Shown piece by piece: positions 18,837 through 26,798 of a stretch of 64,000 nucleotides of DNA. Numbering within the stretch: position 1 is the first letter of the stretch; the number at the start of each line of letters is the position of its first letter. The notes beneath the pieces are model-generated. The model made no database searches. It was given only the letters and a program-made list of their open reading frames with translations, and was not told the origin of the DNA. Position numbers and translations under genes: made by a program. The DNA is from Alteromonas stellipolaris (GTDB lineage Bacteria > Pseudomonadota > Gammaproteobacteria > Enterobacterales > Alteromonadaceae): the NCBI RefSeq assembly GCF_001562115.1, contig NZ_CP013926.1:4154001-4218000 (forward strand). The letters are read 5' to 3'.

Positions 18837-20087
18837 ATGAGAAAAGGACTATTCCGTCATCAGGCAATGCAGCCTACTTCGTCATTTCAAGGTGAATTGC
18901 TGATGACGCCTCGACCGTCCCATATGGGAATAACCGCGATACTACTTTTATGGATAGTGTGTTTGGGGGTATACCTCACTACGGGTAGTTATGCCCGAAA
19001 AGCCACAGTTGAAGGTTGGTTAGAGCCCTCTCATGGCGTACTAAGGTTGTACGCCGACTCCCGTAAAGGCCGCATTTCCCAAGTGTATGTCAGCGAGGGG
19101 CAAAAAGTTTTGAAAGGCGAACCATTACTATCGATTGAATACGGGGTTCAGCAGCCACAAGGTGAAACCGTAGAGCTAAAACTGCAACAAGAGCTTCTAG
19201 CTAAAAAGCAGCGAATAACCGACTCTTTGACGCGTACCATTACTATTCATAAAAACAGCCACGTGCAGCTAGTAAAGCAACTTGAGCACGCACAAACAGA
19301 CGCCGATTCAATACGCCATATTTTAGCGATTTCTCATCAACAGTGGCAGTTAGCGCACAATCATTTTACCTCACTTGAAGTGCTGCGCGATGCCGGCCAT
19401 GTAAGTAACGCAGATTTCGATAGTTATAAATTGGAGCTTTTGAGTAGCCAGCAACAATGGAAACAAGCTGAGCGGAACAACCTAAAAAGCGAAGCTGAAG
19501 TAAGCCGACTGACATATGAAATTGCCGGCTTACCCGAGATACAAGCCAATGAGCGCACTGCACACGAAAACCAACTGAGTGATATCAACCAACAGTTACT
19601 AACGTTAAATCGCGATCGGCAGCGCATTCTATATGCAACGCAAAATGGTGTGGTTTCAAGTCTGCAAGCAAGTACTGGATTAATGGTCGATCAGAACAGG
19701 CCGCTACTTAGCTTACTTCCAGAGAATTCACCAATAGAAGCACGATTGTTGGTGCCCGTGCGCGCCGCCGGATTTATTGCTAGCGGGCAACAACTCGCGA
19801 TTCGTTACGATGCCTTTCCCTATCAGAAATTTGGTTTGCAAGAGGGGCAGATAACGAGCATTTCTGAAACTATTTTACTGCCTGGTGAATGGGCGAACGC
19901 GCCTTTAACCGTAAGCGAACCCGCCTATTTGGTTACCGCTAGAGTAAGCAGCGACGCCATTATTGCCTATGGAAATCCGGTAATGCTTAAGGCTGGAATG
20001 ACATTTTCAGCAGACGTTGCGCTTAGCCAGCGTAGCTTACTGGAATGGATCTTAGAGCCGCTTCTAAGCGTCACTAAAAGGTTGTGA
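18837..20087 (+). CDS. HlyD-family membrane fusion protein of the peptide exporter
   Basis: This 416-residue adaptor spans the periplasm and links an inner-membrane ABC exporter to an outer-membrane channel. One TM segment lies at about residues 31-48, followed by a biotinyl/lipoyl half (GRISQVYVSEGQKVLKGEPLL), a long alpha-hairpin coiled coil (about 110-260), the second lipoyl half (GVVSSLQASTGLMVD) and a beta-barrel domain. Its stop overlaps the GTG of the downstream exporter gene. It resembles the adaptors paired with colicin V/bacteriocin-type C39 exporters. It is the first gene of the five-gene peptide cluster. Confidence 0.92.
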   Translation: MRKGLFRHQAMQPTSSFQGELLMTPRPSHMGITAILLLWIVCLGVYLTTGSYARKATVEGWLEPSHGVLRLYADSRKGRISQVYVSEGQKVLKGEPLLSIEYGVQQPQGETVELKLQQELLAKKQRITDSLTRTITIHKNSHVQLVKQLEHAQTDADSIRHILAISHQQWQLAHNHFTSLEVLRDAGHVSNADFDSYKLELLSSQQQWKQAERNNLKSEAEVSRLTYEIAGLPEIQANERTAHENQLSDINQQLLTLNRDRQRILYATQNGVVSSLQASTGLMVDQNRPLLSLLPENSPIEARLLVPVRAAGFIASGQQLAIRYDAFPYQKFGLQEGQITSISETILLPGEWANAPLTVSEPAYLVTARVSSDAIIAYGNPVMLKAGMTFSADVALSQRSLLEWILEPLLSVTKRL

Positions 20088-22303
20088 TTATGAATATTAC
20101 TCACGGTTTTGCTTCACCTGTACTCAGCGCTTTATCACCTAAAAACAAAGTACCAGTTGTGCTTCAAACTGAAGCCGCTGAATGTGGCTTAGCCTGTGTC
20201 AGCATGGTGGCACAATATTATGGTGACAAACGGGATATGACCCACCTTCGCCAGCGCATTAGCGTTTCACTTCGTGGTATTACACTTAAAGATATTATGG
20301 ATATCGCGCAGCAAATGGCATTTCAATGTCGTGCGCTAAAAATTGAGCCACAGGATTTATCTCAACTAACCCTGCCAGCAATACTACATTGGGACATGCG
20401 TCATTTCGTTGTTTTGACTAACGTAGGGCGTGAACGATTTACCATACACGATCCGAGTATTGGCAAACGCACCTTCACCTTCGACGAGGCAAGTAAACAT
20501 CTAACAGGAATAGCGTTAGAAATTACGCCTAAAGACAATTTTTCGCCGCCTCCGGTAAAGCCTTTACTAAAACTAAGAGACTTTTTTACCCGCACCATAG
20601 GGTTCAAACGTAACTTAGCGACCTTGCTTGCGCTGTCTGCCTTGCTGCAACTTTTTGCATTGGCATCTCCCTATTACGTACAAACCGTTGTTGATGATGT
20701 GTTGTTGCAAGGAAACCAAGCGCTGCTAACCGCACTTGCCATTGGGTTTACTTTCTTACTACTGATAAGCATCTTCACCAGAGTGTTGCGACGCTTTCTG
20801 ATCCTTGCTGTATCAAGCCGACTTCAACTTCAAATGTCCGCCTCGGTCTTTCAACATTTGCTTTCGCTACCGCTGGATTTTTTTGCTAAAAGGCACGTGG
20901 GCGATGTGGTGTCTCGTTTTGGCTCCCTCGCGCATATTCGTGAGTTTCTCACCACTGGACTTGTCACAGCCTTGCTCGACGGTGTCATGGCTATTATTAC
21001 CCTTGTCGTGATGGCACTTTACTCTGTAAAACTCACGCTATGTGTGGTGCTAGTAGTGGCGATATATCTACTTTTCCGCATTGCATTAATACCTATCACT
21101 AAGCGGCTCACAACAGAAAAAATTGCGTTAGGCGCCACCGAGCAAAGCCACTTTATGGAAAGCGTTCGAGGCATGTTGCCTATTCGTGTATACCGCCAAG
21201 AATCGCAGCGCCATAGCCAGTGGCAAAACAAGTTAGTCGCCACTTTAAATAAAGATATTAGTTTAGGAAAACTCAATATTGGCAGCGACGCGGTAAACCA
21301 AGTGTTATTTGGTCTTGAGAACATCGCTGTAATCTTTATAGCGGCCTCTTTGGTGATGGATAATATGCTGACCGTAGGAATGATGCTTGCCTTCATTGCT
21401 TACAAAACCAAATTTACTGCTGCGGTAGACGGGCTAGTGTCTAAATTTATCGAATTACGAATGCTGGCCGTTCACTTTTCTCGCCTGAGCGATATTGTAC
21501 TAACAGAGCCTGCTGAAACCACCTTGTTGTCACAACAACCTAGCGCTTATTCAAACGCAACCCCAGTACCTGCAGCCGCCACTTCTAATGCTATTGCCTC
21601 TAGTACTCCTGCTATTCATTTAAAAGCTCACAATCTTAGTTATCGGTATGGGGAGGGGTGTAACTGTATTTTTGAAAACCTTAATTTATCGGTTAAAGCA
21701 GGGGAAATCATTGCCATCGTTGGAGCAAGCGGAAGTGGAAAAAGCACCTTACTTAAATGTCTGATGGGGCTATATGCTCCCTCTGAGGGAACGGTTAGTC
21801 ACAATATGATTTCATCATCAAATCACGCGCCAACCATCGCTTCTGTGCTGCAAGAAGACATGTGCTTATCCGGCTCTATGGCTGAAAACATCAGTTGTTT
21901 TGATGAAATACCTAATCAAGAAAAGATCGTCCGGGCCGCCCAGTTAGCCTGTATCCATGACGAAATTTGTGCCATGCCTATGCAATATCACTCGTTAGTC
22001 GGTGATATGGGAAGCAGCTTAAGTGGTGGTCAGAAGCAACGGCTTTTATTAGCTAGAGCACTCTACCGCTCTCCCGATATTCTTTTTCTTGATGAAGCAA
22101 GCAGCCATTTAGATATTCAAAATGAGCACATCATCAATACTCATCTAAAGGCACTGAATATTACCCGCATTATGGTTGCCCATCGGCCTCAAACAATTGC
22201 CCTTGCGGATACTGTCTATCAGTTAGTAGACGGCACTCTGCAGCGATACCCAGCTTCTGAAATAGTAGAAGAAAATGATAATACCCCACTAGGAGATTCA
22301 TAA
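20084..22303 (+). CDS. C39 peptidase-containing ABC transporter (double-glycine peptide exporter)
   Basis: This 739-residue three-domain protein combines a C39 cysteine peptidase, six TM helices and an ATPase. The peptidase (residues 20-150) has the catalytic Cys in QTEAAECGLAC (C34), His in MRHFVVL and Asp in IHDPSIG. The TM region spans about 180-470. The ATPase has Walker A GASGSGKST, signature LSGGQKQR and Walker B ILFLDEASS. Such exporters cleave leaders after a Gly-Gly pair and export the core. The natural substrate is the precursor encoded at 22663. The GTG at 20084 overlaps the preceding stop; an ATG two codons later (20090) is the alternative start. Confidence 0.95.
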   Translation: MIMNITHGFASPVLSALSPKNKVPVVLQTEAAECGLACVSMVAQYYGDKRDMTHLRQRISVSLRGITLKDIMDIAQQMAFQCRALKIEPQDLSQLTLPAILHWDMRHFVVLTNVGRERFTIHDPSIGKRTFTFDEASKHLTGIALEITPKDNFSPPPVKPLLKLRDFFTRTIGFKRNLATLLALSALLQLFALASPYYVQTVVDDVLLQGNQALLTALAIGFTFLLLISIFTRVLRRFLILAVSSRLQLQMSASVFQHLLSLPLDFFAKRHVGDVVSRFGSLAHIREFLTTGLVTALLDGVMAIITLVVMALYSVKLTLCVVLVVAIYLLFRIALIPITKRLTTEKIALGATEQSHFMESVRGMLPIRVYRQESQRHSQWQNKLVATLNKDISLGKLNIGSDAVNQVLFGLENIAVIFIAASLVMDNMLTVGMMLAFIAYKTKFTAAVDGLVSKFIELRMLAVHFSRLSDIVLTEPAETTLLSQQPSAYSNATPVPAAATSNAIASSTPAIHLKAHNLSYRYGEGCNCIFENLNLSVKAGEIIAIVGASGSGKSTLLKCLMGLYAPSEGTVSHNMISSSNHAPTIASVLQEDMCLSGSMAENISCFDEIPNQEKIVRAAQLACIHDEICAMPMQYHSLVGDMGSSLSGGQKQRLLLARALYRSPDILFLDEASSHLDIQNEHIINTHLKALNITRIMVAHRPQTIALADTVYQLVDGTLQRYPASEIVEENDNTPLGDS

Positions 22304-22614
22304 TGATAACCCCCGAAGTTAGAGAATCTACACCCTTACTCACCGATATTGAGCGTCAACAAATCGTTGAGCATGTAGAGAACTTAAATAGTACTGCCCT
22401 TCCTATCGACACCTTGTCTAAACGCGAGCTTCAGGTTGCGCGAAAGATCATGGAAGGGCTATCGAATAAAGCGATAGCGACAGAGCTATTTATTAGCGAG
22501 CGAACGGTTAAGTTCCACTGTGCCAATATTTACAAAAAATTAAAAATAAGCAGCCGCACCGCGCTTATCGCGAGTTGCTTTCGATCGATTTACCACCCCT
22601 TAAGGTTGGCTTAA
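22303..22614 (+). CDS. Stand-alone LuxR-type HTH regulator
   Basis: This 103-residue protein consists almost only of a GerE/LuxR DNA-binding domain (residues about 38-95: LSKRELQVARKIMEGLSNKA, then SERTVKFHCANIYKKL). There is no receiver or autoinducer-binding domain. The start overlaps the exporter stop by one base (TAATG). Placed between exporter and precursor genes, it probably controls this cluster (inference). A phosphorylation-independent LuxR protein of this size may act by level or by pairing with another regulator. Confidence 0.88.
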   Translation: MITPEVRESTPLLTDIERQQIVEHVENLNSTALPIDTLSKRELQVARKIMEGLSNKAIATELFISERTVKFHCANIYKKLKISSRTALIASCFRSIYHPLRLA

Positions 22615-22662
22615 CCGCTAGCTTTTTAAATCACACTAAAACGCTTTTATAAGGAGCGAAAA

Positions 22663-22887
22663 ATGCAACATAACACGCAAAACCATACACACAAAAATAC
22701 ACAAAAACATGTACAAACTGCTACTGAATTTCACCTTGCAACCCAAGAACTACTGCAAGTGACTGGCGGCAAGTCTGGCGTATCAACAGGTGCAGATAAA
22801 GCGCCAATCCGTCTTATTAAACCACCTGTCTATATCACCCTAGCGATTGGTGAGGACGGCGGACAATTACCCGATTTATTGTCATAG
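22663..22887 (+). CDS. Precursor peptide with double-glycine leader (putative graspetide precursor)
   Basis: This is a 74-residue peptide with a very strong ribosome site (AAGGAG, 6 bases before the ATG). Residues 1-36 form a His/Thr/Gln-rich leader ending FHLATQELLQVTGG. It fits the double-glycine consensus: L at -12, E at -8, L at -7, V at -4, G at -2 and -1. The predicted 38-residue core (K37-S74) contains TLAIGEDGG and QLPD near its end, with T59 (also S38, S41, T42, K46, K53, S74) as possible donors and D45, E64, D65 and D71 as possible acceptors for ester or amide crosslinks. There is no Cys, and no microviridin TxKYPSD-type motif. The adjacent ATP-grasp gene is the evidence for modification; the ring pattern is not known. 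Confidence 0.85.
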   Translation: MQHNTQNHTHKNTQKHVQTATEFHLATQELLQVTGGKSGVSTGADKAPIRLIKPPVYITLAIGEDGGQLPDLLS

Positions 22888-22893
22888 CAGATT

Positions 22894-22918
22894 AAGGAGG
22901 TTAAGCAGTCCTCCTTTT
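22894..22918 (+). terminator. Attenuator-like hairpin between precursor and ligase genes
   Basis: AAGGAGG pairs with CCTCCTT across a 9-base loop and runs into TTTT, 6 bp after the precursor stop. It probably terminates part of the transcripts, so that precursor mRNA exceeds ligase mRNA, and it may also protect the precursor mRNA 3' end. The T-run is short, so read-through is expected. Confidence 0.55.
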
Positions 22919-22940
22919 ACCATTTAGAAAGGATATTTCA

Positions 22941-23858
22941 ATGCAGATTGCATTAATAGGGAGCGAGAATGACCCACAAATTCTTCATGTGGCTGAAGCC
23001 TTAATAGCCGATAAAAACGAGCCCTGTATTATCAACACCAACTACTTTGGTAAGCACTGGCAGCTCAGTTACGATCCGGATTATAATGATGGTCTTTTGC
23101 ATTTTAACCAGCCTACGCGCAACGGGCTTTTTCGAATTCCGCTATCAGACATCACATCTGCCTATTGGCACCAATATATTCCTCCCTCGGTGAGCGCCTC
23201 TGACAATGTGTCTTCGCAATGGTTAGATCAAGAATATGCCAGCACCTTGTTATGTTGGTTTTTATTCAGTGAAACTAAGTGGGTTAATGGTATTGACGCC
23301 ATTCGCGCTCATCACTGCAAACCCATTCAGCTGCGAATGGCAAAAAAGCTAGGGGCTAAGGTGCCATATACCTATATAGGCAACGCTAGTGATGTTGCTC
23401 TACAGTTTTGTGCGAATATAGACGAGGTGGTTTACAAGCCCGTGAAAGGCGGCGAAACAGCGAAATTCATGCAACAGGGCTATGATACTCGCGGTTTAGT
23501 ACAGGCTTTGTTAAAAGAGCGCCCTGTGACGTTTCAAGCATTTATTGAAGGGACAAACATTCGCAGTTACGTACTGGGTGATGAAGTCGTCAGTGTACAA
23601 ATAGACTCTCACGATCTCGATTTCAGGGACGATATAAACGCACGCCCTTTGCTGACCCCCCTTCCTAAACCAATGCAGGATTTATCACGAAAGATATGTT
23701 CCGGCTTAGGAATGCATTGGTGTGCTATTGATTGGCGTAAAAATACCAAGGGTGAATATTACTTTTTGGAAGCTAACCCTTGCCCTTTCTTCTTGTTTGT
23801 TGAAAACGAGACTGGCGTTGATATTACTGGGCGTTTAGTGAAATTATTAACCACATAA
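22941..23858 (+). CDS. MvdD-like ATP-grasp ligase, peptide-crosslinking (graspetide synthetase)
   Basis: This 305-residue ATP-grasp enzyme resembles the microviridin/marinostatin ligases (MvdC/MvdD, RimK-related). Matching blocks are the N-terminal domain ending SAYWHQYIPP (family SxWxRRP-like), QLRMAKKLGAKVPYTYI, the ATP-binding VYKPVKGG and the Mg-binding YYFLEANPCPFFLFVENETG. Family members join Ser/Thr or Lys side chains of a precursor to Asp/Glu side chains, giving omega-ester or omega-amide rings. AAGGA lies 7 bases before the ATG. There is a single ligase gene and no acetyltransferase gene, unlike typical microviridin clusters, which carry two ligases. Confidence 0.88.
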   Translation: MQIALIGSENDPQILHVAEALIADKNEPCIINTNYFGKHWQLSYDPDYNDGLLHFNQPTRNGLFRIPLSDITSAYWHQYIPPSVSASDNVSSQWLDQEYASTLLCWFLFSETKWVNGIDAIRAHHCKPIQLRMAKKLGAKVPYTYIGNASDVALQFCANIDEVVYKPVKGGETAKFMQQGYDTRGLVQALLKERPVTFQAFIEGTNIRSYVLGDEVVSVQIDSHDLDFRDDINARPLLTPLPKPMQDLSRKICSGLGMHWCAIDWRKNTKGEYYFLEANPCPFFLFVENETGVDITGRLVKLLTT

Positions 23859-23859
23859 A

Positions 23860-23891
23860 AAAAGAGCGCATTTAAATAAATGCGCTCTTTT
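23860..23891. terminator. Bidirectional terminator, peptide cluster / hslU
   Basis: AAAAGAGCGCATTT pairs with AAATGCGCTCTTTT across a 4-base loop, giving a 14-bp stem with A- and T-runs on both sides. It closes the rightward peptide cluster and the leftward hslVU transcript. Confidence 0.93.
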
Positions 23892-23912
23892 GTGTATTAC
23901 TCGTCCAGGGCT

Positions 23913-25241
23913 TTATAGAATAAAGCGAGACAGATCTTCGTTTTCTACTAGCGACTCTAAGTGGCTGTTTACGTAGTCTTCGTCAATCACAAAAGACTCA
24001 CCGCTTTTTTCAGACGCATCAAATGAAATATCTTCCATTAAACGCTCAAGCACTGTGTGTAAACGGCGCGCGCCGATATTCTCAGTACGCTCATTCACTC
24101 GCCATGCTGCTTCAGCAATACGCTGAATGCCCGATTCCACGAAATCGATGTTCACACCCTCAGTAAGCATTAGCGCTTTGTACTGTGCGGTAAGCGATGC
24201 GTTAGGCTCGGTAAGAATACGCTTGAAATCACCCACTTCTAATGCTGACAACTCAACGCGAATTGGCAAACGGCCTTGAAGCTCAGGAATAAGGTCTGAC
24301 GGCTTACTCATTTGGAAAGCACCAGAGGCGATAAACAAAATATGGTCTGTTTTTACCATACCGTGTTTAGTCGATACCGTTGAACCTTCTACCAAGGGTA
24401 GCAAGTCACGCTGCACACCTTCACGCGATACATCGCCTGACGTATTGCCTTCACGCTTACAGATTTTGTCAATTTCATCCACGAACACAATGCCGTGTTG
24501 CTCAACCGACTCAATCGCTTTTTCTTTTAAGTCTTCTTGATTCACCAAACGTGCGGCTTCTTCTTCCACCAGCATTTTCAGTGCATCTTTAATTTTTAGC
24601 TTCTTCTTTTTCTTTTGCGAACCTGACAAGTTTTGAAACATGCCTTGAAGCTGATTAGTCATTTCTTCCATTCCAGGAGGCGCCATAATTTCTACGCCTA
24701 CTTGTGGAAGTGCCACATCAATTTCAATTTCTTTGTCGTCTAAATCGCCTTGGCGAAGCTTTTTACGGAACGCTTGGCGTGTGCCTCTATCTTCAACGTC
24801 TTCTTTCTTACCCCATGCATCTTCAGGAGGCGGAATAAGTACGTCAAGAATGCGCTCTTCCGCCGCTTCTTCAGCGCGGAATTTCACCTTTTTCATTTCA
24901 GTTTCTTTGGTCATCTTCACGGCAATGTCAGCAAGGTCGCGAATGATGGTTTCTACTTCTTTACCCACATAGCCCACTTCGGTGAACTTAGTGGCTTCAA
25001 CTTTAATGAACGGCGCATGCGCTAATTTTGCCAAGCGGCGCGCAATTTCGGTTTTACCCACACCTGTTGGGCCAATCATAAGAATATTTTTAGGCGTTAC
25101 TTCTTGACGCAACTCTGGTTCAAGCTGCATACGGCGCCAGCGGTTTCGAAGTGCAATCGATACCGCACGTTTAGCATCTTGCTGACCAATAATGTGTCGG
25201 TCTAGCTCATGAACAATTTCTCTAGGTGTCATTTCAGACAT
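23913..25241 (-). CDS. hslU: HslU, ATPase subunit of the HslVU protease
   Basis: This 442-residue AAA+ unfoldase feeds substrates to the HslV peptidase. It shows Walker [10 protein letters not shown], the pore-loop region VGYVGKEVE, an I-domain (about residues 110-240), Walker [10 protein letters not shown], sensor region and the C-terminal tail DLSRFIL that docks into HslV. Length matches E. coli (443). It lies 79 bp downstream of hslV on the same strand. Heat-shock control by RpoH is usual for the family; rpoH is also in this window. Confidence 0.98.
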   Translation of the reverse strand: MSEMTPREIVHELDRHIIGQQDAKRAVSIALRNRWRRMQLEPELRQEVTPKNILMIGPTGVGKTEIARRLAKLAHAPFIKVEATKFTEVGYVGKEVETIIRDLADIAVKMTKETEMKKVKFRAEEAAEERILDVLIPPPEDAWGKKEDVEDRGTRQAFRKKLRQGDLDDKEIEIDVALPQVGVEIMAPPGMEEMTNQLQGMFQNLSGSQKKKKKLKIKDALKMLVEEEAARLVNQEDLKEKAIESVEQHGIVFVDEIDKICKREGNTSGDVSREGVQRDLLPLVEGSTVSTKHGMVKTDHILFIASGAFQMSKPSDLIPELQGRLPIRVELSALEVGDFKRILTEPNASLTAQYKALMLTEGVNIDFVESGIQRIAEAAWRVNERTENIGARRLHTVLERLMEDISFDASEKSGESFVIDEDYVNSHLESLVENEDLSRFIL

Positions 25242-25320
25242 GCATAAACCCTTTTCTGTTTTGGTGCTACTGCATCGATAGCAGGCACAAGTCGCTGTTT
25301 ATTTTTAGTTAAACAGCCAC

Positions 25321-25845
25321 TTAGTAATCGAGTACGTCTACCGTTTGACTATGGTTAGTGAATACGCAGATATCACCGGCTATGGTCAAACTTTTCTCCG
25401 CAATTTCTTTTGCAGTCAGTTCGGTGTTTTCCAGCAAAGCAATAGCAGAAGCTTGGGCATAGTTGCCGCCTGAACCAATAGCAATCAGGTCATTTTCTGG
25501 CTGAACTACGTCGCCGTTACCGGTAATGATGAAAGACGCGGTTTCATCGGCTACGGCTAATAAGGCTTCTAGCTTGCGCAGCATGCGATCGGTTCGCCAA
25601 TCTTTGGCAAGTTCGACCGCCGCCTTGGTCAAATGACCTTGGTGGGCTTCAAGTTTTGCTTCAAAGCGTTCAAAAAGGGTGAAGGCATCGGCGGTGCCGC
25701 CTGCAAAGCCAGCTAATACTTTATCGTGGTACAAGCGGCGCACTTTACGTGCATTACCTTTCATTACGGTATTGCCGAGTGACACCTGACCATCGCCAGC
25801 CATCACAACTTGATTTCCACGTCTTACAGATACAATCGTTGTCAC
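25321..25845 (-). CDS. hslV: HslV, peptidase subunit of the HslVU protease
   Basis: This 174-residue proteasome-beta-like peptidase has its catalytic Thr exposed after Met removal ([10 protein letters not shown]). The family blocks [21 protein letters not shown] and [17 protein letters not shown] are present. It is the first gene of the hslV-hslU pair. Confidence 0.98.
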   Translation of the reverse strand: MTTIVSVRRGNQVVMAGDGQVSLGNTVMKGNARKVRRLYHDKVLAGFAGGTADAFTLFERFEAKLEAHQGHLTKAAVELAKDWRTDRMLRKLEALLAVADETASFIITGNGDVVQPENDLIAIGSGGNYAQASAIALLENTELTAKEIAEKSLTIAGDICVFTNHSQTVDVLDY

Positions 25846-26099
25846 GTTTAATCCCCGTTTAAGGTGGGCGCTATCGCAGACTCGGGCGATAACTGAAAAA
25901 AGACTTTGTTATGAAATGGGGGAAGGGTTTTCGTTTTCAAGGGGGGAGAGATTAAAGGGTATATCGATTAGCGCGTTAATTGCCGTAGGTTAACTTCCAC
26001 CACAAATAATGGTGGAAGTGTTATTGGCTAAGTGACACTGAAGATTTAAAGCGTACCTTTACTCGTCGTAGGCTTGCTACCTTGATAATCTTGTACGAT

Positions 26100-26669
26100 T
26101 TATAAGTTCCAGTACCAGATTTGGCAGGTCGCGATATTCACTTTACGAAGGCTGTGCTTGGCTTTCTCGGCATCACGTTTCGATTCAAATGGCCCTAGAA
26201 TAACCCTGAACCACTCGCCGTTGCTGCCAGAGCTTTGGCGAATAAGGGCTTCTAAACCTTGGAAGGCGATTTTGGCTTTCATCTCTTCTGCTTGGGCACG
26301 GGTTCTGAACGACGCACACTGCATAAGGTATCGTTTGTCAGACTTTTCCTGTTCAGCCACGTCTACTTCTACTTCATACCCAGGCAGAGTACGAATATAT
26401 TCCCACTCTTCTTTCGGTAATTCGGGCAAGGCTTCTTGTATAGGCGCCACAGGGCGTACAACTTCGGTATCTACCTCAGAACTCGCGTTGTCTTTAATAG
26501 ACCATAAGAAAACCGCAAAGCCGATTAGTAATATCACCACGATGGCCAAACGAACAATAGGGAATGCGGCCGTGGGCGCACCTTTCACCTGAGATTTACC
26601 GCGCTTTTTATTATCCGGCTTCTTTTTTTGTGGTGCTTTACCACGAGATACATAATCGCGTTGAGCCAT
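26100..26669 (-). CDS. ftsN: FtsN-like cell division protein with SPOR domain
   Basis: This 189-residue protein has a basic cytoplasmic N-terminus (AQRDYVSRG, then Lys-rich), one TM segment (about residues 37-59) and a C-terminal peptidoglycan-binding SPOR domain (about 110-189, YLMQCASFRTRAQAEEMKAK then WFRVILGPF). FtsN activates septal peptidoglycan synthesis. The order priA, ftsN, hslV, hslU matches E. coli, where cytR also lies between priA and ftsN but is absent here. It is shorter than E. coli FtsN (319) because the periplasmic linker is short. Confidence 0.9.
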   Translation of the reverse strand: MAQRDYVSRGKAPQKKKPDNKKRGKSQVKGAPTAAFPIVRLAIVVILLIGFAVFLWSIKDNASSEVDTEVVRPVAPIQEALPELPKEEWEYIRTLPGYEVEVDVAEQEKSDKRYLMQCASFRTRAQAEEMKAKIAFQGLEALIRQSSGSNGEWFRVILGPFESKRDAEKAKHSLRKVNIATCQIWYWNL

Positions 26670-26798
26670 ATTCGGCAGTTTTCCTACTACTTATCGTTAT
26701 TTTAAACGGGGGATGCCATTGTACGAAGACATAGTGCACAACCCTGAAACACTTGTATACATCAGTGTTGAGATTTTACCGTAATCAGAACCCGTGTG

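Noticed and set aside
18837..23858. Colicin V-type microcin or lanthipeptide cluster
   Set aside because: The precursor has no Cys and there is no lanthionine synthetase or immunity-like membrane protein; the ATP-grasp ligase points to side-chain esters or amides instead.
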